Notes under the pieces: generated by a model
What the model was told of the DNA's origin: nothing
Database searches by the model: none
Seen by the model: the letters and a program-made list of their open reading frames with translations, nothing else
Shown here: in pieces, positions 1 to 7,553 of the stretch
Layout: each line of letters opens with the position of its first letter
Position numbering within the stretch: the stretch's first letter is position 1
Translations under genes and position numbers: made by a program
Source of the DNA: Treponema sp.
GTDB taxonomy: Bacteria; Spirochaetota; Spirochaetia; Treponematales; Treponemataceae
DNA length: 14,944 nt
Direction of reading: 5' to 3'
Assembly (NCBI GenBank): GCA_016297415.1
Contig: JAEDGQ010000044.1
Span: 1 to 14,944, forward strand

Positions 1-63
1 TCACTCCTTTGCGCCATTTTCAATATAAAATCGGTTATAATGCGTTTGCCCTGCAGCTTTAAC

Positions 64-92
64 TTGAAACAACTGACTTTTAAATCTAAAAT
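64..92 (+). promoter_or_regulatory. Sigma70-type promoter of the first operon
   Basis: A -35 hexamer TTGAAA (64-69) and a -10 hexamer TAAAAT (87-92), each 5/6 to consensus, are separated by exactly 17 bases. The predicted transcription start falls at about 98-100, on the ATG at 99, so the transcript may be leaderless. No Shine-Dalgarno sequence precedes that ATG, which fits. A perfect TATAAT at 36-41 is a possible alternative -10 but has no -35 partner at normal spacing. Confidence 0.5.
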
Positions 93-98
93 AATTTT

Positions 99-1682
99 AT
101 GGGCATTTTTCAGTTCTTTACGGACGTTTTTGAATCTATATTTATGAGCTCCTCTCCAGAGGTAAAAAAAAAGCAGGCTCTTCATAAAATTGATTCTGAG
201 CTTAAAAATATTCAGCCCAACATTTTTAAATCAGGCATGCTTCAGCCTAATTTTGCTGAACTGATTCGTATTCTTTATGAAAACACAAAACCTATTGATG
301 ATCTTCTTTCAGAAACAATCAGCAGTGATGATGTAAAGCGTCACAATTTTTTCTGCAACCAGCTGCTTTTGACAGGTTTTACAGGTACAAGTCAGGAAAA
401 GCTGGAAAATCTTTCTTATGAAAACAGAAAAGAAGATGTTATCAATTCAAATCTTCCTGTAAACAAAGCTCTTGAAAATCAGCGCCATACGCTGGAATTT
501 CTTATTCACGAATTAAACAATCCTGATTTTATTAAGATTGATGAAGTAATTACACAGATTCAGCAGCTGACAGACATCTGTCGTTTTAAGTATCTGGATG
601 TAATTCACCATTTTGATCCTGAATATTCCGGTTTTAATCCGGGCTATGAACCAATATTTGTATGCTGTGTTCCCGAAAGCATGGCTTCAAATTTTCAGGA
701 TCTGTATTTTATTTCTTATAACTTCAAGGTAAATTCTTCCCTTATCCGTGCGGTTACAGCTCTGGTTCATCTGCAGAAAGGTTCTACTGTTACAGAAAAT
801 GATGCAGAAAGATACGCCGGTTATCTGAAAAAGATAAATACAATTTTTTCCAGATACCTTACACCTGAAGTTCTTAAAAAACTGATTTGTGTAGCTAAAA
901 AAGAACCTGATTTTGTACCTCAGACAGCTTCTTACAAGGCAAACTCAAGACAGAAGTTTGCAGAATATTTGCAGGAAAAATTCCTTCAGGATGAAGAACG
1001 AATCAAGAACGAAATTAAGGATTCAAGAATTTCTTCTGAACTTAAAATACTTTTTGAAGGCCGTCCTTTAAGTGAACTTCGAGGATACTGTCAGGAAGCT
1101 AATGTACAGATTCGTCAGAACTGTTCTACTGCTTATACATGGATTACTCCTCTGCAGATTATAAAAACATTCGTTGCTGAATATTTTAATCCGCGGATTC
1201 GTGCATTCCTGAATGATGTAATTATTGAAGGCTTTTTCAATTCACCTTCTTATAAAAGTGATTTTTCAGCCATTGTTTATGCCTGTCTTGAAATTCCTGA
1301 AAGACTTGAAGAATTTGAAAAATCCTTTGACCATGGCGAAAAAAATGACAAAGCCATCATTGAAGGCTATATTTCTGATAGTCATAAAAATGCAGATTTT
1401 GTAAAAAAACTTGTTTCTACAGTCGATAATGTAAACGAAGAAGCCCACAGACTTGTACAGGAAGTTTGTTCGAATTTCTTTGATTTATATAAACAGATTA
1501 ATGAACTTCTGATTGATTCAAAGAAAACTAAGCCGGGCGTTATTTCTAATCTTAAGGTTCTGATGAATTCTACAAGAAACAGAGATAATGCTTCGCAGCT
1601 GGAACAGCAGTTTGATAACTGGCGTGTTTTCCTTGAAATTATGAAGAATTATGCAATTATCGGGGAGATTGAAAGAAAATGA
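99..1682 (+). CDS. Spirochaetal protein of unknown function, DUF5312-like
   Basis: This encodes a 527-aa soluble protein with no signal peptide and no convincing membrane segment. It is rich in charged residues and in predicted helical stretches. It has no catalytic motif that I recognise. Its length, composition and position directly upstream of a GAF-GGDEF cyclase recall the spirochaete-restricted DUF5312 family; that match is from memory and is the weak part of the call. The start is the first ATG of the frame. There is no ribosome-binding site, but the ATG sits where the promoter at 64-92 would start transcription. The next Met (residue 16, base 144) has no Shine-Dalgarno either. The stop codon overlaps the start of the cyclase gene by four bases (ATGA), so the two are probably translationally coupled, and this protein may act with the cyclase. 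Reality of the gene is very likely; function is unknown. Confidence 0.85.
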   Translation: MGIFQFFTDVFESIFMSSSPEVKKKQALHKIDSELKNIQPNIFKSGMLQPNFAELIRILYENTKPIDDLLSETISSDDVKRHNFFCNQLLLTGFTGTSQEKLENLSYENRKEDVINSNLPVNKALENQRHTLEFLIHELNNPDFIKIDEVITQIQQLTDICRFKYLDVIHHFDPEYSGFNPGYEPIFVCCVPESMASNFQDLYFISYNFKVNSSLIRAVTALVHLQKGSTVTENDAERYAGYLKKINTIFSRYLTPEVLKKLICVAKKEPDFVPQTASYKANSRQKFAEYLQEKFLQDEERIKNEIKDSRISSELKILFEGRPLSELRGYCQEANVQIRQNCSTAYTWITPLQIIKTFVAEYFNPRIRAFLNDVIIEGFFNSPSYKSDFSAIVYACLEIPERLEEFEKSFDHGEKNDKAIIEGYISDSHKNADFVKKLVSTVDNVNEEAHRLVQEVCSNFFDLYKQINELLIDSKKTKPGVISNLKVLMNSTRNRDNASQLEQQFDNWRVFLEIMKNYAIIGEIERK

Positions 1683-2791
1683 GTCAGGAACCAATTGGTC
1701 TGGGTCTTAGTCCTGAGTATGACGAAATTGTCAGCCAGTATGAAAAAAAGATTTACGATCTTAAACAGCTTCTGGAAATATCCAGATCTCTGTGTTCAAC
1801 AATTGAATTTTCTCAGCTTATAGAATCGGTTCTCTATACTTGTATGGGACAGTTCCGTGTTCTTGGTGCCGGGGTTTTTGTTCTTGATGCTCTGGATTCT
1901 GATGAATTTGTCCTGGACAGAAACTATAACGGTCTGGAACTTGATTCAAATGTAAGCTACAAGATTCCTGTAAATAATTCTCTCATAACAGCGATTACAA
2001 ACAGCGGCAAAGTTTTTACTCTGGAAGAATTGAAGCAGCTTGTACCTGCAGATGGAAACATTGAAGCAATTGCATCCCTTCGTCCTTCCCTGATTGTTCC
2101 TCTTGTACAGAAAAATCACCTTAACGGAATTCTCGTTCTTGGTGAACGGATTGCAATGCCTGATGAAACAGGCTTCAGTTCATACGAAAAGGAACTGATT
2201 TTAAATATTGCCAGTCTTGCCGCCATCGCTATTTATAATGCTTCTCTTCTGGAACGTTCTTCTACAGATATGATGACACACCTGAAGCTGAAGTATTTCT
2301 TTTTCAATGTACTTACAGACAAGCTGGATGCAGCACTTGTTCAAAATACACCATTCTCTGTTGTAATGTTCGACATCGACTTTTTTAAGCGCTTTAACGA
2401 TGTTTACGGCCATGCCTGCGGTGACTATGTTCTGCAGACTGTTGCTAAAATCATTCGTTCAAGTATCCGCTCAAGGGATCTGGCAAGCCGCTATGGTGGT
2501 GAAGAGTTTACAGTTCTTCTCGACGGTACAAATAAAGACGATGCTATGACTGTAGCTGACAGAATACGAAGTAAAGTAGAACAGTATGATTTCTGTTATG
2601 AAAACCAGCATGTAAAAGTTACAATTTCAATCGGTGTTACAGAATTCAATCCTGACACAAACCCAGTTACTTCGCCTAAGCAGCTTGTAAATCAGGCAGA
2701 CCAGGCTTTGTATGTTTCTAAACGCAACGGAAGAAACAGAGTAACTTTTGCTGACCAGCAGCTGATTTCTGAAATAACACTACCGGAATAA
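1679..2791 (+). CDS. GAF-GGDEF diguanylate cyclase
   Basis: This 370-aa protein should make c-di-GMP from two GTP. A GAF-type sensor domain occupies roughly residues 30-190 and a GGDEF domain roughly 200-360; no membrane segment is seen, so it should be cytosolic. The active-site loop is an intact GGEEF at 273-277. The metal- and guanine-binding positions are present as D232, N240 and D249 in the FDIDFFKRFND...GHACGD stretch. A product-inhibition I-site, RSRD (264-267), lies exactly five residues before GGEEF, so feedback inhibition is likely. The usual DxLTGLxNR entry motif is degenerate (TDMMTHLKLK). The start ATG overlaps the upstream stop by four bases, and the rhomboid gene begins two bases after this stop. 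T. pallidum is known to encode very few GGDEF proteins, and this resembles that GAF-GGDEF type. The GAF ligand cannot be predicted. Confidence 0.93.
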   Translation: MSQEPIGLGLSPEYDEIVSQYEKKIYDLKQLLEISRSLCSTIEFSQLIESVLYTCMGQFRVLGAGVFVLDALDSDEFVLDRNYNGLELDSNVSYKIPVNNSLITAITNSGKVFTLEELKQLVPADGNIEAIASLRPSLIVPLVQKNHLNGILVLGERIAMPDETGFSSYEKELILNIASLAAIAIYNASLLERSSTDMMTHLKLKYFFFNVLTDKLDAALVQNTPFSVVMFDIDFFKRFNDVYGHACGDYVLQTVAKIIRSSIRSRDLASRYGGEEFTVLLDGTNKDDAMTVADRIRSKVEQYDFCYENQHVKVTISIGVTEFNPDTNPVTSPKQLVNQADQALYVSKRNGRNRVTFADQQLISEITLPE

Positions 2792-2793
2792 CA

Positions 2794-3429
2794 ATGGCAT
2801 CAATAATTAGAAGACCTTTTAACTACACATTCAAGAAAGCAACTTTTGCCATAATCCTCATTAATGTTGCAATTTATCTTCTGGAGAAAATTTTCCCGGA
2901 AATAATGTTTTATCTTTCTTTGAATGTTCGTAATGTACTGGGTTATGGAATGTACTGGGAACCTTTTACTTACATGTTTGTTCATGGAAATTTTCAGCAC
3001 ATTCTCTTTAATATGATTGCTCTCTTTTTCTTTGGACTTTCTGTTGAAAGGGCTCTTGGAACAAAAGAATTTCTCCTTATGTATTTTGTCTGCGGAATTC
3101 TTGGTGGCCTTTTTTCATTGTGCTTTTACTTTTTGACAGGACTTTTTGGAGTCTATCTTATGGGAGCCAGCGGTGCAGTTTATTCCATGCTTCTGGCATA
3201 TGCAGTAATTTTTCCACGAAATAAAATCTGGATCTGGGGTATTATTCCTGTTCCGGCACCGATTCTTGTTCTTGCTTATGCAATCATTGAAATTATCAGT
3301 GAAGTAACAGGTTTCAGAAGTGGAATTGCACATACAGTTCACCTGGCAGGATTTGCTTTTGCCTGGATGTATTTTGTAATAAGAATGGGTATTAACCCTG
3401 CAAAAATATGGAAAGACGCTTACCGCTGA
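2794..3429 (+). CDS. Rhomboid-family intramembrane serine protease
   Basis: This is a 211-aa polytopic membrane protein with about six hydrophobic segments, typical of a minimal bacterial rhomboid. The catalytic serine is S126 in GASG (124-127) on the fourth core helix. The partner histidine is H183 in HLAG (183-186) on the last core helix. The conserved HGNFQHILFN stretch (64-73), with H69 and N73, matches the oxyanion-hole region of rhomboids. Rhomboids cut transmembrane segments of other membrane proteins within the bilayer; the substrate here is unknown. All key residues are present, so it should be active rather than a pseudoprotease. The gene starts two bases after the cyclase stop and its 3' end overlaps the next gene by 22 bases, which points to co-transcription and coupling. 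There is only a weak GGA (2784-2786) as ribosome-binding site. Confidence 0.93.
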   Translation: MASIIRRPFNYTFKKATFAIILINVAIYLLEKIFPEIMFYLSLNVRNVLGYGMYWEPFTYMFVHGNFQHILFNMIALFFFGLSVERALGTKEFLLMYFVCGILGGLFSLCFYFLTGLFGVYLMGASGAVYSMLLAYAVIFPRNKIWIWGIIPVPAPILVLAYAIIEIISEVTGFRSGIAHTVHLAGFAFAWMYFVIRMGINPAKIWKDAYR

Positions 3430-4130
3430 TTTTTGCAGCAATATTTCAGATTTTTTCTATAACATCAATTACAGCTCAAAGTGCCAGACAGAATGATAAA
3501 ATTCAGTTTTTGCTGTGGGCAGAAAGGGAAGCATATCCTGGCGTTAACTGGGACAAGGGAGTAATTCCAGACAGTGAAGTTAATGCTGATGATACTGATC
3601 CTTTTTCTCTTCCTGTAAGCAGACTTAAAAAAACAGCACCTTTTTTTGTTCAGGGAATGCTTTACGGATGGCAGCTGGTCTATACACCTTATGATAAAGC
3701 CCGCGGAGTTGCTGAATATATTGAATTCACTCCTGTTCAGGAACTTACAGAAGGTGAACTTAAAAAAATCAGATATGTAAATCCAGCTTTTAAGGATGAC
3801 AGACTGTATTGCCGTGTTGAGTTTGACCGTTCCGAGTTTAATCAGAATCTTTTCTTAAGCTGGCAGAGTGTAACTAATCCCCGTGTGAGAGGTTTGGGTT
3901 ACGGGGCTCTTGAAAAAGGATTTGAAGGAATTCAAGAAGCCTGTGCTGAAGCCATGAAAAATGCAGTCCGGGAATACTGGAGAGACCGGATCAAGAACAA
4001 GCCCCGGGAAATTTCGGGAAGACTTATTCTGTGCAAACCTCCTGTAATTGGAGTGGAGGCCGGCCGGTACAGGGTTACGCTTGATTTTTTTATGGAAACA
4101 GATAGAATATTGGAATATAAAATGTTCTAA
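3408..4130 (+). CDS. Exported protein of unknown function
   Basis: This encodes a 240-aa protein with an N-terminal signal peptide: basic MERR, a hydrophobic core at about 5-21 and a likely type I cleavage site after ITA (residue 23). The mature protein is therefore probably periplasmic or associated with the outer envelope. There is no lipobox cysteine, so it is not a lipoprotein. No known domain was recognised. A compact glycine-aromatic-rich middle (LGYGALEKGFEG, around residue 165) precedes a basic amphipathic helix. The start overlaps the end of the rhomboid gene by 22 bases and has no ribosome-binding site. It is chosen because the signal peptide requires it and the next Met is about 80 residues on. 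Expression by reinitiation or coupling is likely. A substrate or partner relation to the rhomboid is possible but is only inferred from position. Confidence 0.82.
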   Translation: MERRLPLIFAAIFQIFSITSITAQSARQNDKIQFLLWAEREAYPGVNWDKGVIPDSEVNADDTDPFSLPVSRLKKTAPFFVQGMLYGWQLVYTPYDKARGVAEYIEFTPVQELTEGELKKIRYVNPAFKDDRLYCRVEFDRSEFNQNLFLSWQSVTNPRVRGLGYGALEKGFEGIQEACAEAMKNAVREYWRDRIKNKPREISGRLILCKPPVIGVEAGRYRVTLDFFMETDRILEYKMF

Positions 4131-4136
4131 TTTTTT

Positions 4137-4141
4137 GGAGG
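4137..4141 (+). promoter_or_regulatory. Strong Shine-Dalgarno of the 131-aa exported protein
   Basis: A consensus GGAGG lies six bases before the ATG at 4148. It is the only strong ribosome-binding site in the five-gene operon, which suggests that this last, small exported protein is translated independently and at a higher level than the coupled genes before it. Confidence 0.7.
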
Positions 4142-4147
4142 ACTTTT

Positions 4148-4543
4148 ATGAAAAAGTTATTTACTGTGGCAGCTGTTTTATTCTGTCTTACAGGTGTAAC
4201 ATTTGCACAGCCTTTTGGAGAAGAAGGATTTGCAAAAGAACTTGATCAGCAGTCGCTCATTATCGTTCCAGAAAATCAGCATGTAACAAACAAAACAGCA
4301 AAAGTTGAACTTGAATACTGGCCTGGTACAGATAAACTTCGTTTGTACTATACATGTCATGCAGTAGCCTTTGATCAGGGCGAAGCAATGAACACTGCAA
4401 TAGCTGTTCTTAAAGATTTCCAGGAACAGAACGGTTACTACAGCTATAAATATTTGACACGTGATTCTATTAAATACTACAAGGATGAAAAAACAGGCTT
4501 TACATGGGCTCGTTATTTCTCTTATGTAAAACTGGCAAGATAG
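4148..4543 (+). CDS. Small exported protein of unknown function
   Basis: This encodes a 131-aa protein with a textbook signal peptide: MKK, a hydrophobic core and a type I cleavage site after VTFA (residue 20), leaving Q21 as the first mature residue. The mature part is about 111 residues, rich in Tyr and Lys, with a single cysteine near residue 70. No known domain was recognised. It lies 17 bases after the previous gene and just before a terminator, so it is the last gene of the first operon. The strong ribosome-binding site supports the start. It could be a periplasmic partner of the larger exported protein, but nothing in the sequence shows this directly. Confidence 0.82.
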   Translation: MKKLFTVAAVLFCLTGVTFAQPFGEEGFAKELDQQSLIIVPENQHVTNKTAKVELEYWPGTDKLRLYYTCHAVAFDQGEAMNTAIAVLKDFQEQNGYYSYKYLTRDSIKYYKDEKTGFTWARYFSYVKLAR

Positions 4544-4569
4544 AAAACTAAAAACTTAAACTAAGTTAT

Positions 4570-4606
4570 GAGCTGGTTTCCTGCCGGAGACTGGCTCAAA
4601 TTTTTT
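4570..4606 (+). terminator. Rho-independent terminator of the first operon
   Basis: An 11-bp stem (4570-4580 with 4587-4597) containing three G-U wobbles encloses a six-base loop, CTGCCG. It is followed by AAA and six T (4601-4606). The wobbles only pair in plus-strand RNA, which fits a terminator for the upstream operon. Confidence 0.75.
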
Positions 4607-4647
4607 ATAAAAGGTTGCCGCAAAAAGCAGCTTAAATGGAATTAAAA

Positions 4648-6204
4648 ATGGATATTCAGAACATCATCAAAAATCTTCACCCTCTTGAAATTAAAGTTCT
4701 TCTTAAATACACAGAAAAAGATGAGCTTAGCTCTGAAAAACTTCAGAAAGAACTTGATTATAAAGAAGGTCATGCTAACCAGGCTTTCAGCTGGCTGGGT
4801 GGAAAAAATCTTCTTAGTGTTGCAAGCCGCACACCACACACTTTCTACGAAATTACAGACCTTGGCCGGGAATATGCTTCCAAGGGAACTCCGGAAGACC
4901 GCATTGTAGAATTTGTTAAATCTAACGGTGCAAAGACTCTTCCAGAAATTGCTGCCGGAACAGGACTTGAACAGAAGGATGTAGGTTCAGCATTTGGTCC
5001 ACTTTCTAAAGACGGTGTTCTTAAAATGAATGCTGAAAAGAAAGCTGAATACACAGGTGCTGCTCTTCCTCCACGCATTACTGTTGCAAAAGCTCTTCTC
5101 GAAAAAGCTGCAAAAGCTGAAAATGGTCAGCTTAATAACAAAGATCTTTCTGCTGATGAACAGGCTGCAATTGCAAACTTTGCAAAAAAACGCGGTGCTG
5201 CTGACTCTGCATTTAAAATCATTGAACGAGAAACTGTAATCTACAAGCTTGATCCACAGGTTAAAGAAGTTGTAGAAGCTCTTAAAAAAGCAGGCATTAC
5301 AGGAAACGAAATCGGTGAACTTACTCCAAAAATGCTTGAATCTGGTGAATGGAAAAAAGGTACATTCCGGGGATACAACATTGCAATTCCACCTGCTCGT
5401 ATTATTCCTGGACGAACAAACCCTTATGTTCAGTTCCTGGAACATGTAAAAGATAAGCTGGCTTCTCTTGGTTTCCAGGAATATGATGGTCCGCTTGTTG
5501 AAACTGAATTCTGGAACGGTGATGCTCTGTTTATGCCACAGTTCCACGCTGCTCGTGATATTCACGATGTATACCGTATTAAGAATCCAACACATGCAAA
5601 AGCAATTGAAGAACCCTGGCTGTCTAATGTTGCTGCTGCTCATAAAGATGGGGGAAACACTGGTTCCCGGGGATGGAACTATGAATTTGACCACGAATTT
5701 ACTCGTCGTCTTGTTCTTCGTTCTCAAGGTACAGTTCTTTCTGCACACCAGCTTCACAAAGCTGAAAACCCAGGTAAATACTTCGGTATTGCCCGCTGTT
5801 TCCGCTACGACAAAGTAGATGCTACACACCTTTCTGACTTCTATCAGACTGAAGGTATTATCGTAGGTGAAGATGCAAATCTGCGTAACCTTCTCGGTAT
5901 GCTTGAAATGTTTGCTAAAGAAGTTGCCGGTGCTGAAGAAGTTAAATATGTTCCTGGTTACTTCCCGTTTACAGAACCTTCAATCGAAGTTCATATTAAA
6001 CACCCTGTTTTAGGATGGTTCGAACTTGGTGGTTCTGGTATCTTCCGTCCAGAAGTAACAAAGGCAATGGGACTTGATTGTCCTGTTCTTGCATGGGGTA
6101 TCGGTATTGACCGTATGGCTCTTATGGCCCTTGGTCTTAACGATCTCCGCGAACTCTTCTCTGAAAATATTGAAGAAGTTCGTCTTCGCAAGGCTAAGTT
6201 CTAA
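4648..6204 (+). CDS. pheS: Phenylalanyl-tRNA synthetase alpha subunit, archaeal type
   Basis: This is the catalytic alpha subunit of the alpha2-beta2 enzyme that charges tRNA-Phe. The 518-aa length and the N-terminal winged-helix-like region (roughly 1-200) are those of the archaeal/eukaryotic form, which spirochaetes are known to carry, and not the shorter typical bacterial form of about 340 aa. The class II core fills the C-terminal half. Motif 1 lies in the GFQEYDGPLVETEFWN stretch. Motif 2 is FRYDKVDATHLSDFYQTEG, with its arginine at about R386. Motif 3 is GIGIDRMAL (484-492), with R489. An in-frame ATG lies 12 bases upstream at 4636. I prefer 4648 because a GGA (4638-4640) sits seven bases before it, while 4636 has no good site. 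pheT is not adjacent, so the subunits are encoded at separate loci. The gene follows one terminator and ends in another, so it is probably monocistronic. Confidence 0.97.
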   Translation: MDIQNIIKNLHPLEIKVLLKYTEKDELSSEKLQKELDYKEGHANQAFSWLGGKNLLSVASRTPHTFYEITDLGREYASKGTPEDRIVEFVKSNGAKTLPEIAAGTGLEQKDVGSAFGPLSKDGVLKMNAEKKAEYTGAALPPRITVAKALLEKAAKAENGQLNNKDLSADEQAAIANFAKKRGAADSAFKIIERETVIYKLDPQVKEVVEALKKAGITGNEIGELTPKMLESGEWKKGTFRGYNIAIPPARIIPGRTNPYVQFLEHVKDKLASLGFQEYDGPLVETEFWNGDALFMPQFHAARDIHDVYRIKNPTHAKAIEEPWLSNVAAAHKDGGNTGSRGWNYEFDHEFTRRLVLRSQGTVLSAHQLHKAENPGKYFGIARCFRYDKVDATHLSDFYQTEGIIVGEDANLRNLLGMLEMFAKEVAGAEEVKYVPGYFPFTEPSIEVHIKHPVLGWFELGGSGIFRPEVTKAMGLDCPVLAWGIGIDRMALMALGLNDLRELFSENIEEVRLRKAKF

Positions 6205-6212
6205 AAAATAAA

Positions 6213-6241
6213 CCCGTCTCATTTGAGGCGGGATTTTTTTT
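6213..6241 (+). terminator. pheS terminator, probably bidirectional
   Basis: CCCGTCTC (6213-6220) pairs with GAGGCGGG (6225-6232) around an ATTT loop, with one wobble, followed by eight T (6234-6241). An A-rich run on the other side (6203-6212) gives a T-rich tail on the minus strand, so the hairpin may also stop transcription arriving from the minus-strand oxidase gene. Confidence 0.85.
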
Positions 6242-6243
6242 GA

Positions 6244-6308
6244 TTGAGGGGGTAGTACAACCCCTCAAAACGGCGAAGTCAAGGCTTTAAGCGTTAGCGT
6301 GCCTTGAC
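6244..6308. repeat. Two perfect inverted repeats between pheS and the oxidase gene
   Basis: TTGAGGGG (6244-6251) pairs with CCCCTCAA (6261-6268). Ten bases later, GTCAAGGC (6278-6285) pairs with GCCTTGAC (6301-6308). The loop of the second hairpin carries AGCGTTAGCG (6290-6299), which recurs at 7590-7599 on the other side of the oxidase gene. Neither hairpin has a T-run directly after it on the plus strand. They look like members of a dispersed palindromic repeat population. Confidence 0.55.
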
Positions 6309-6342
6309 ACGACGTATTTTATGTTTCAAACACACTGGGTTT

Positions 6343-7269
6343 TTATTTTGAATAGTTCAGAAGACTCAGTTCAAGAACTTTTTTGCACAGAAGATCTGCA
6401 CCACCTTTGCAATAAGCGCTGATAAAAGGTCGCCCGATCAGTACTCTGTCTGCACCGAAGGCCATGGCTGTGGAAATGTCCAGAGGTGTACGGATTCCGC
6501 CGTCAACCCAAACTTCTTTGCTGTATTCGTGAAGTTCATCTGCGAAGTTCTGGAGGAATTCTGCAGTTGAGCCGCATGATGTTTCTACACGACCTCCATG
6601 ATTTGAAATATAGGCTACATCAGGCTTAACTTTTTTGATAAGTTCTATGTCTTCTTTTGTAAAAACTCCTTTAATGACAAAAGGAATTTTTCTGCTGTTT
6701 ACATAATCCTTAAAATACAGAAGGTCTTCTGCTGATTTTTTTTCCAGGGTAACCAGATTCTGCATTGTGGAAATATTGTAAGAATCTATGTCGATGCCTA
6801 TGTGACTTGCAAAGGGCAGAGCCTGATTTATGTGTTCCAGAAGTTTTTCGTTTTGAAATGGTTTTATAAAAAAAGTAGCCTTTGTTTCTGGAATAGTTTT
6901 CTGCAGATTTTTTACGGCTTCGATTCCGAATATAAGTTTTTCGTCAGGTGTTCCGTCACCTGCACATATTTGAAGTCCGCAGTCTGTACAGGCTTTAAAA
7001 AACTGAATGTACCAGTCTTTTTCTTCAGACCAGCCGATGTTTTCTATTGCACCTGTGATGGGGGCAACACCGATTTTTGGAATGCGTTCTTTTACAGGGC
7101 GCTCCAGAAAGTTAATGAAAGAAAGAGGATTCTCTTTTCGGCATACTTCCCAGCCGTCACAGTTGAGGCGAAAATTTACATTGCGGTTTACGCCACCCAT
7201 TCCTGGCATCTGGTCTATGCAGCCGGTGCCATTGCAGGTGGTGCAAAAATGACATTTATATTTATTCAT
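6343..7269 (-). CDS. FMN-dependent alpha-hydroxy-acid oxidase family protein with N-terminal Cys cluster
   Basis: This encodes a 308-aa TIM-barrel flavoprotein of the lactate/glycolate oxidase family. The barrel is recognisable from the FMN-contacting K200 in VIKGV, the catalytic segment SNHGGR (222-227) with base H224 and substrate-binding R227, DGGIR (256-260), and the phosphate-binding GADRVLIGRPF (272-282). The N-terminus is unlike classical members: C6, C9, C12 and C17 lie in CHFCTTCNGTGC, followed by QMPGMGG and further cysteines at 37 and 43. From memory, related anaerobe proteins share a CNGxxCxxQxPGxGG motif. The cysteines could bind a metal or Fe-S cluster, which is inference. No signal peptide is seen. 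The start has no clear ribosome-binding site, but no better one is available in frame. It is a single gene facing pheS. The substrate is unknown; 2-hydroxy acids such as lactate are candidates. Confidence 0.88.
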   Translation of the reverse strand: MNKYKCHFCTTCNGTGCIDQMPGMGGVNRNVNFRLNCDGWEVCRKENPLSFINFLERPVKERIPKIGVAPITGAIENIGWSEEKDWYIQFFKACTDCGLQICAGDGTPDEKLIFGIEAVKNLQKTIPETKATFFIKPFQNEKLLEHINQALPFASHIGIDIDSYNISTMQNLVTLEKKSAEDLLYFKDYVNSRKIPFVIKGVFTKEDIELIKKVKPDVAYISNHGGRVETSCGSTAEFLQNFADELHEYSKEVWVDGGIRTPLDISTAMAFGADRVLIGRPFISAYCKGGADLLCKKVLELSLLNYSK

Positions 7270-7285
7270 GTTTTGTTTACTGGGT

Positions 7286-7335
7286 TCTTTTTTTCGCCGG
7301 CGCCCGTGCGGGTCCCAGCGCCGGCGAAAAAAAGA
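7286..7335. repeat. Perfect 18-bp inverted repeat bounded by T7/A7
   Basis: Arms 7286-7303 and 7318-7335 are perfectly complementary: TCTTTTTTT plus CGCCGGCGC against its reverse complement. The loop is 14 bases (7304-7317). On either strand the T-run comes before the GC stem and the A-run after it, which is opposite to a normal terminator. It would lie in the 5' leader of the minus-strand oxidase mRNA, 16 bases before its start codon. Confidence 0.85.
7299..7319 (+). repeat. GC-rich repeat core, copy 1
   Basis: This 21-base core (GGCGCCCGTG, then C, GGGTCCC, A, GC) matches 7416-7436 at 19 of 21 positions. It covers the loop and inner stem of the 18-bp palindrome. Confidence 0.7.
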
Positions 7336-7415
7336 GAAAGGTTCAAGAAATATAATGTCTTTTTTTTCAGGGTTTTGGAAGAGGGGAGAAAAGAAGGGAG
7401 AGTTTTATTTTGCAC

Positions 7416-7436
7416 GGCGCCCGTGGGGGTCCCGGC
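7416..7436 (+). repeat. GC-rich repeat core, copy 2
   Basis: This is the second copy of the 21-base core, with G at the two differing positions. Its flanks differ from copy 1: instead of the long perfect stem it forms a shorter hairpin, CCGTGG (7421-7426) with CCACGG (7436-7441). The core is therefore repeated while the flanking stem sequence is not. Confidence 0.7.
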
Positions 7437-7553
7437 CACGGCATAAAAACAAGGTATCTCCCATGCTTCTTTGTTTTTAGTAGTGGCTAAAAATATGGGG
7501 AAATTTGGGTTTTGGTGCATTTTTTTTTGATGGGGCTTAGCCCGGATGGTAGG

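Noticed and set aside
36..41. TATAAT as the main promoter of the first gene
   Set aside because: There is no -35 at 16-18 bases, whereas the pair at 64-69 and 87-92 has ideal spacing. Kept only as an alternative.
4987..5829. 280-codon open frame antisense to pheS
   Set aside because: Its product is a Phe/Cys/Asn/Ser-rich low-complexity sequence with no ribosome-binding site, and it lies wholly inside a certain gene. It reflects codon bias of pheS.
7286..7335. Bidirectional terminator
   Set aside because: The T-run precedes and the A-run follows the stem on both strands, so neither RNA would end in a U tract.
6802..7446. 214-codon plus-strand frame opposite the oxidase gene
   Set aside because: It overlaps a recognisable enzyme on the other strand and runs into the palindromes; it is a shadow frame.
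7266..7520. 84-codon minus-strand frame upstream of the oxidase gene
   Set aside because: It translates the two GC-rich repeat cores (AGTPTGA and AGTRTGA words). It has no ribosome-binding site and no coding character.
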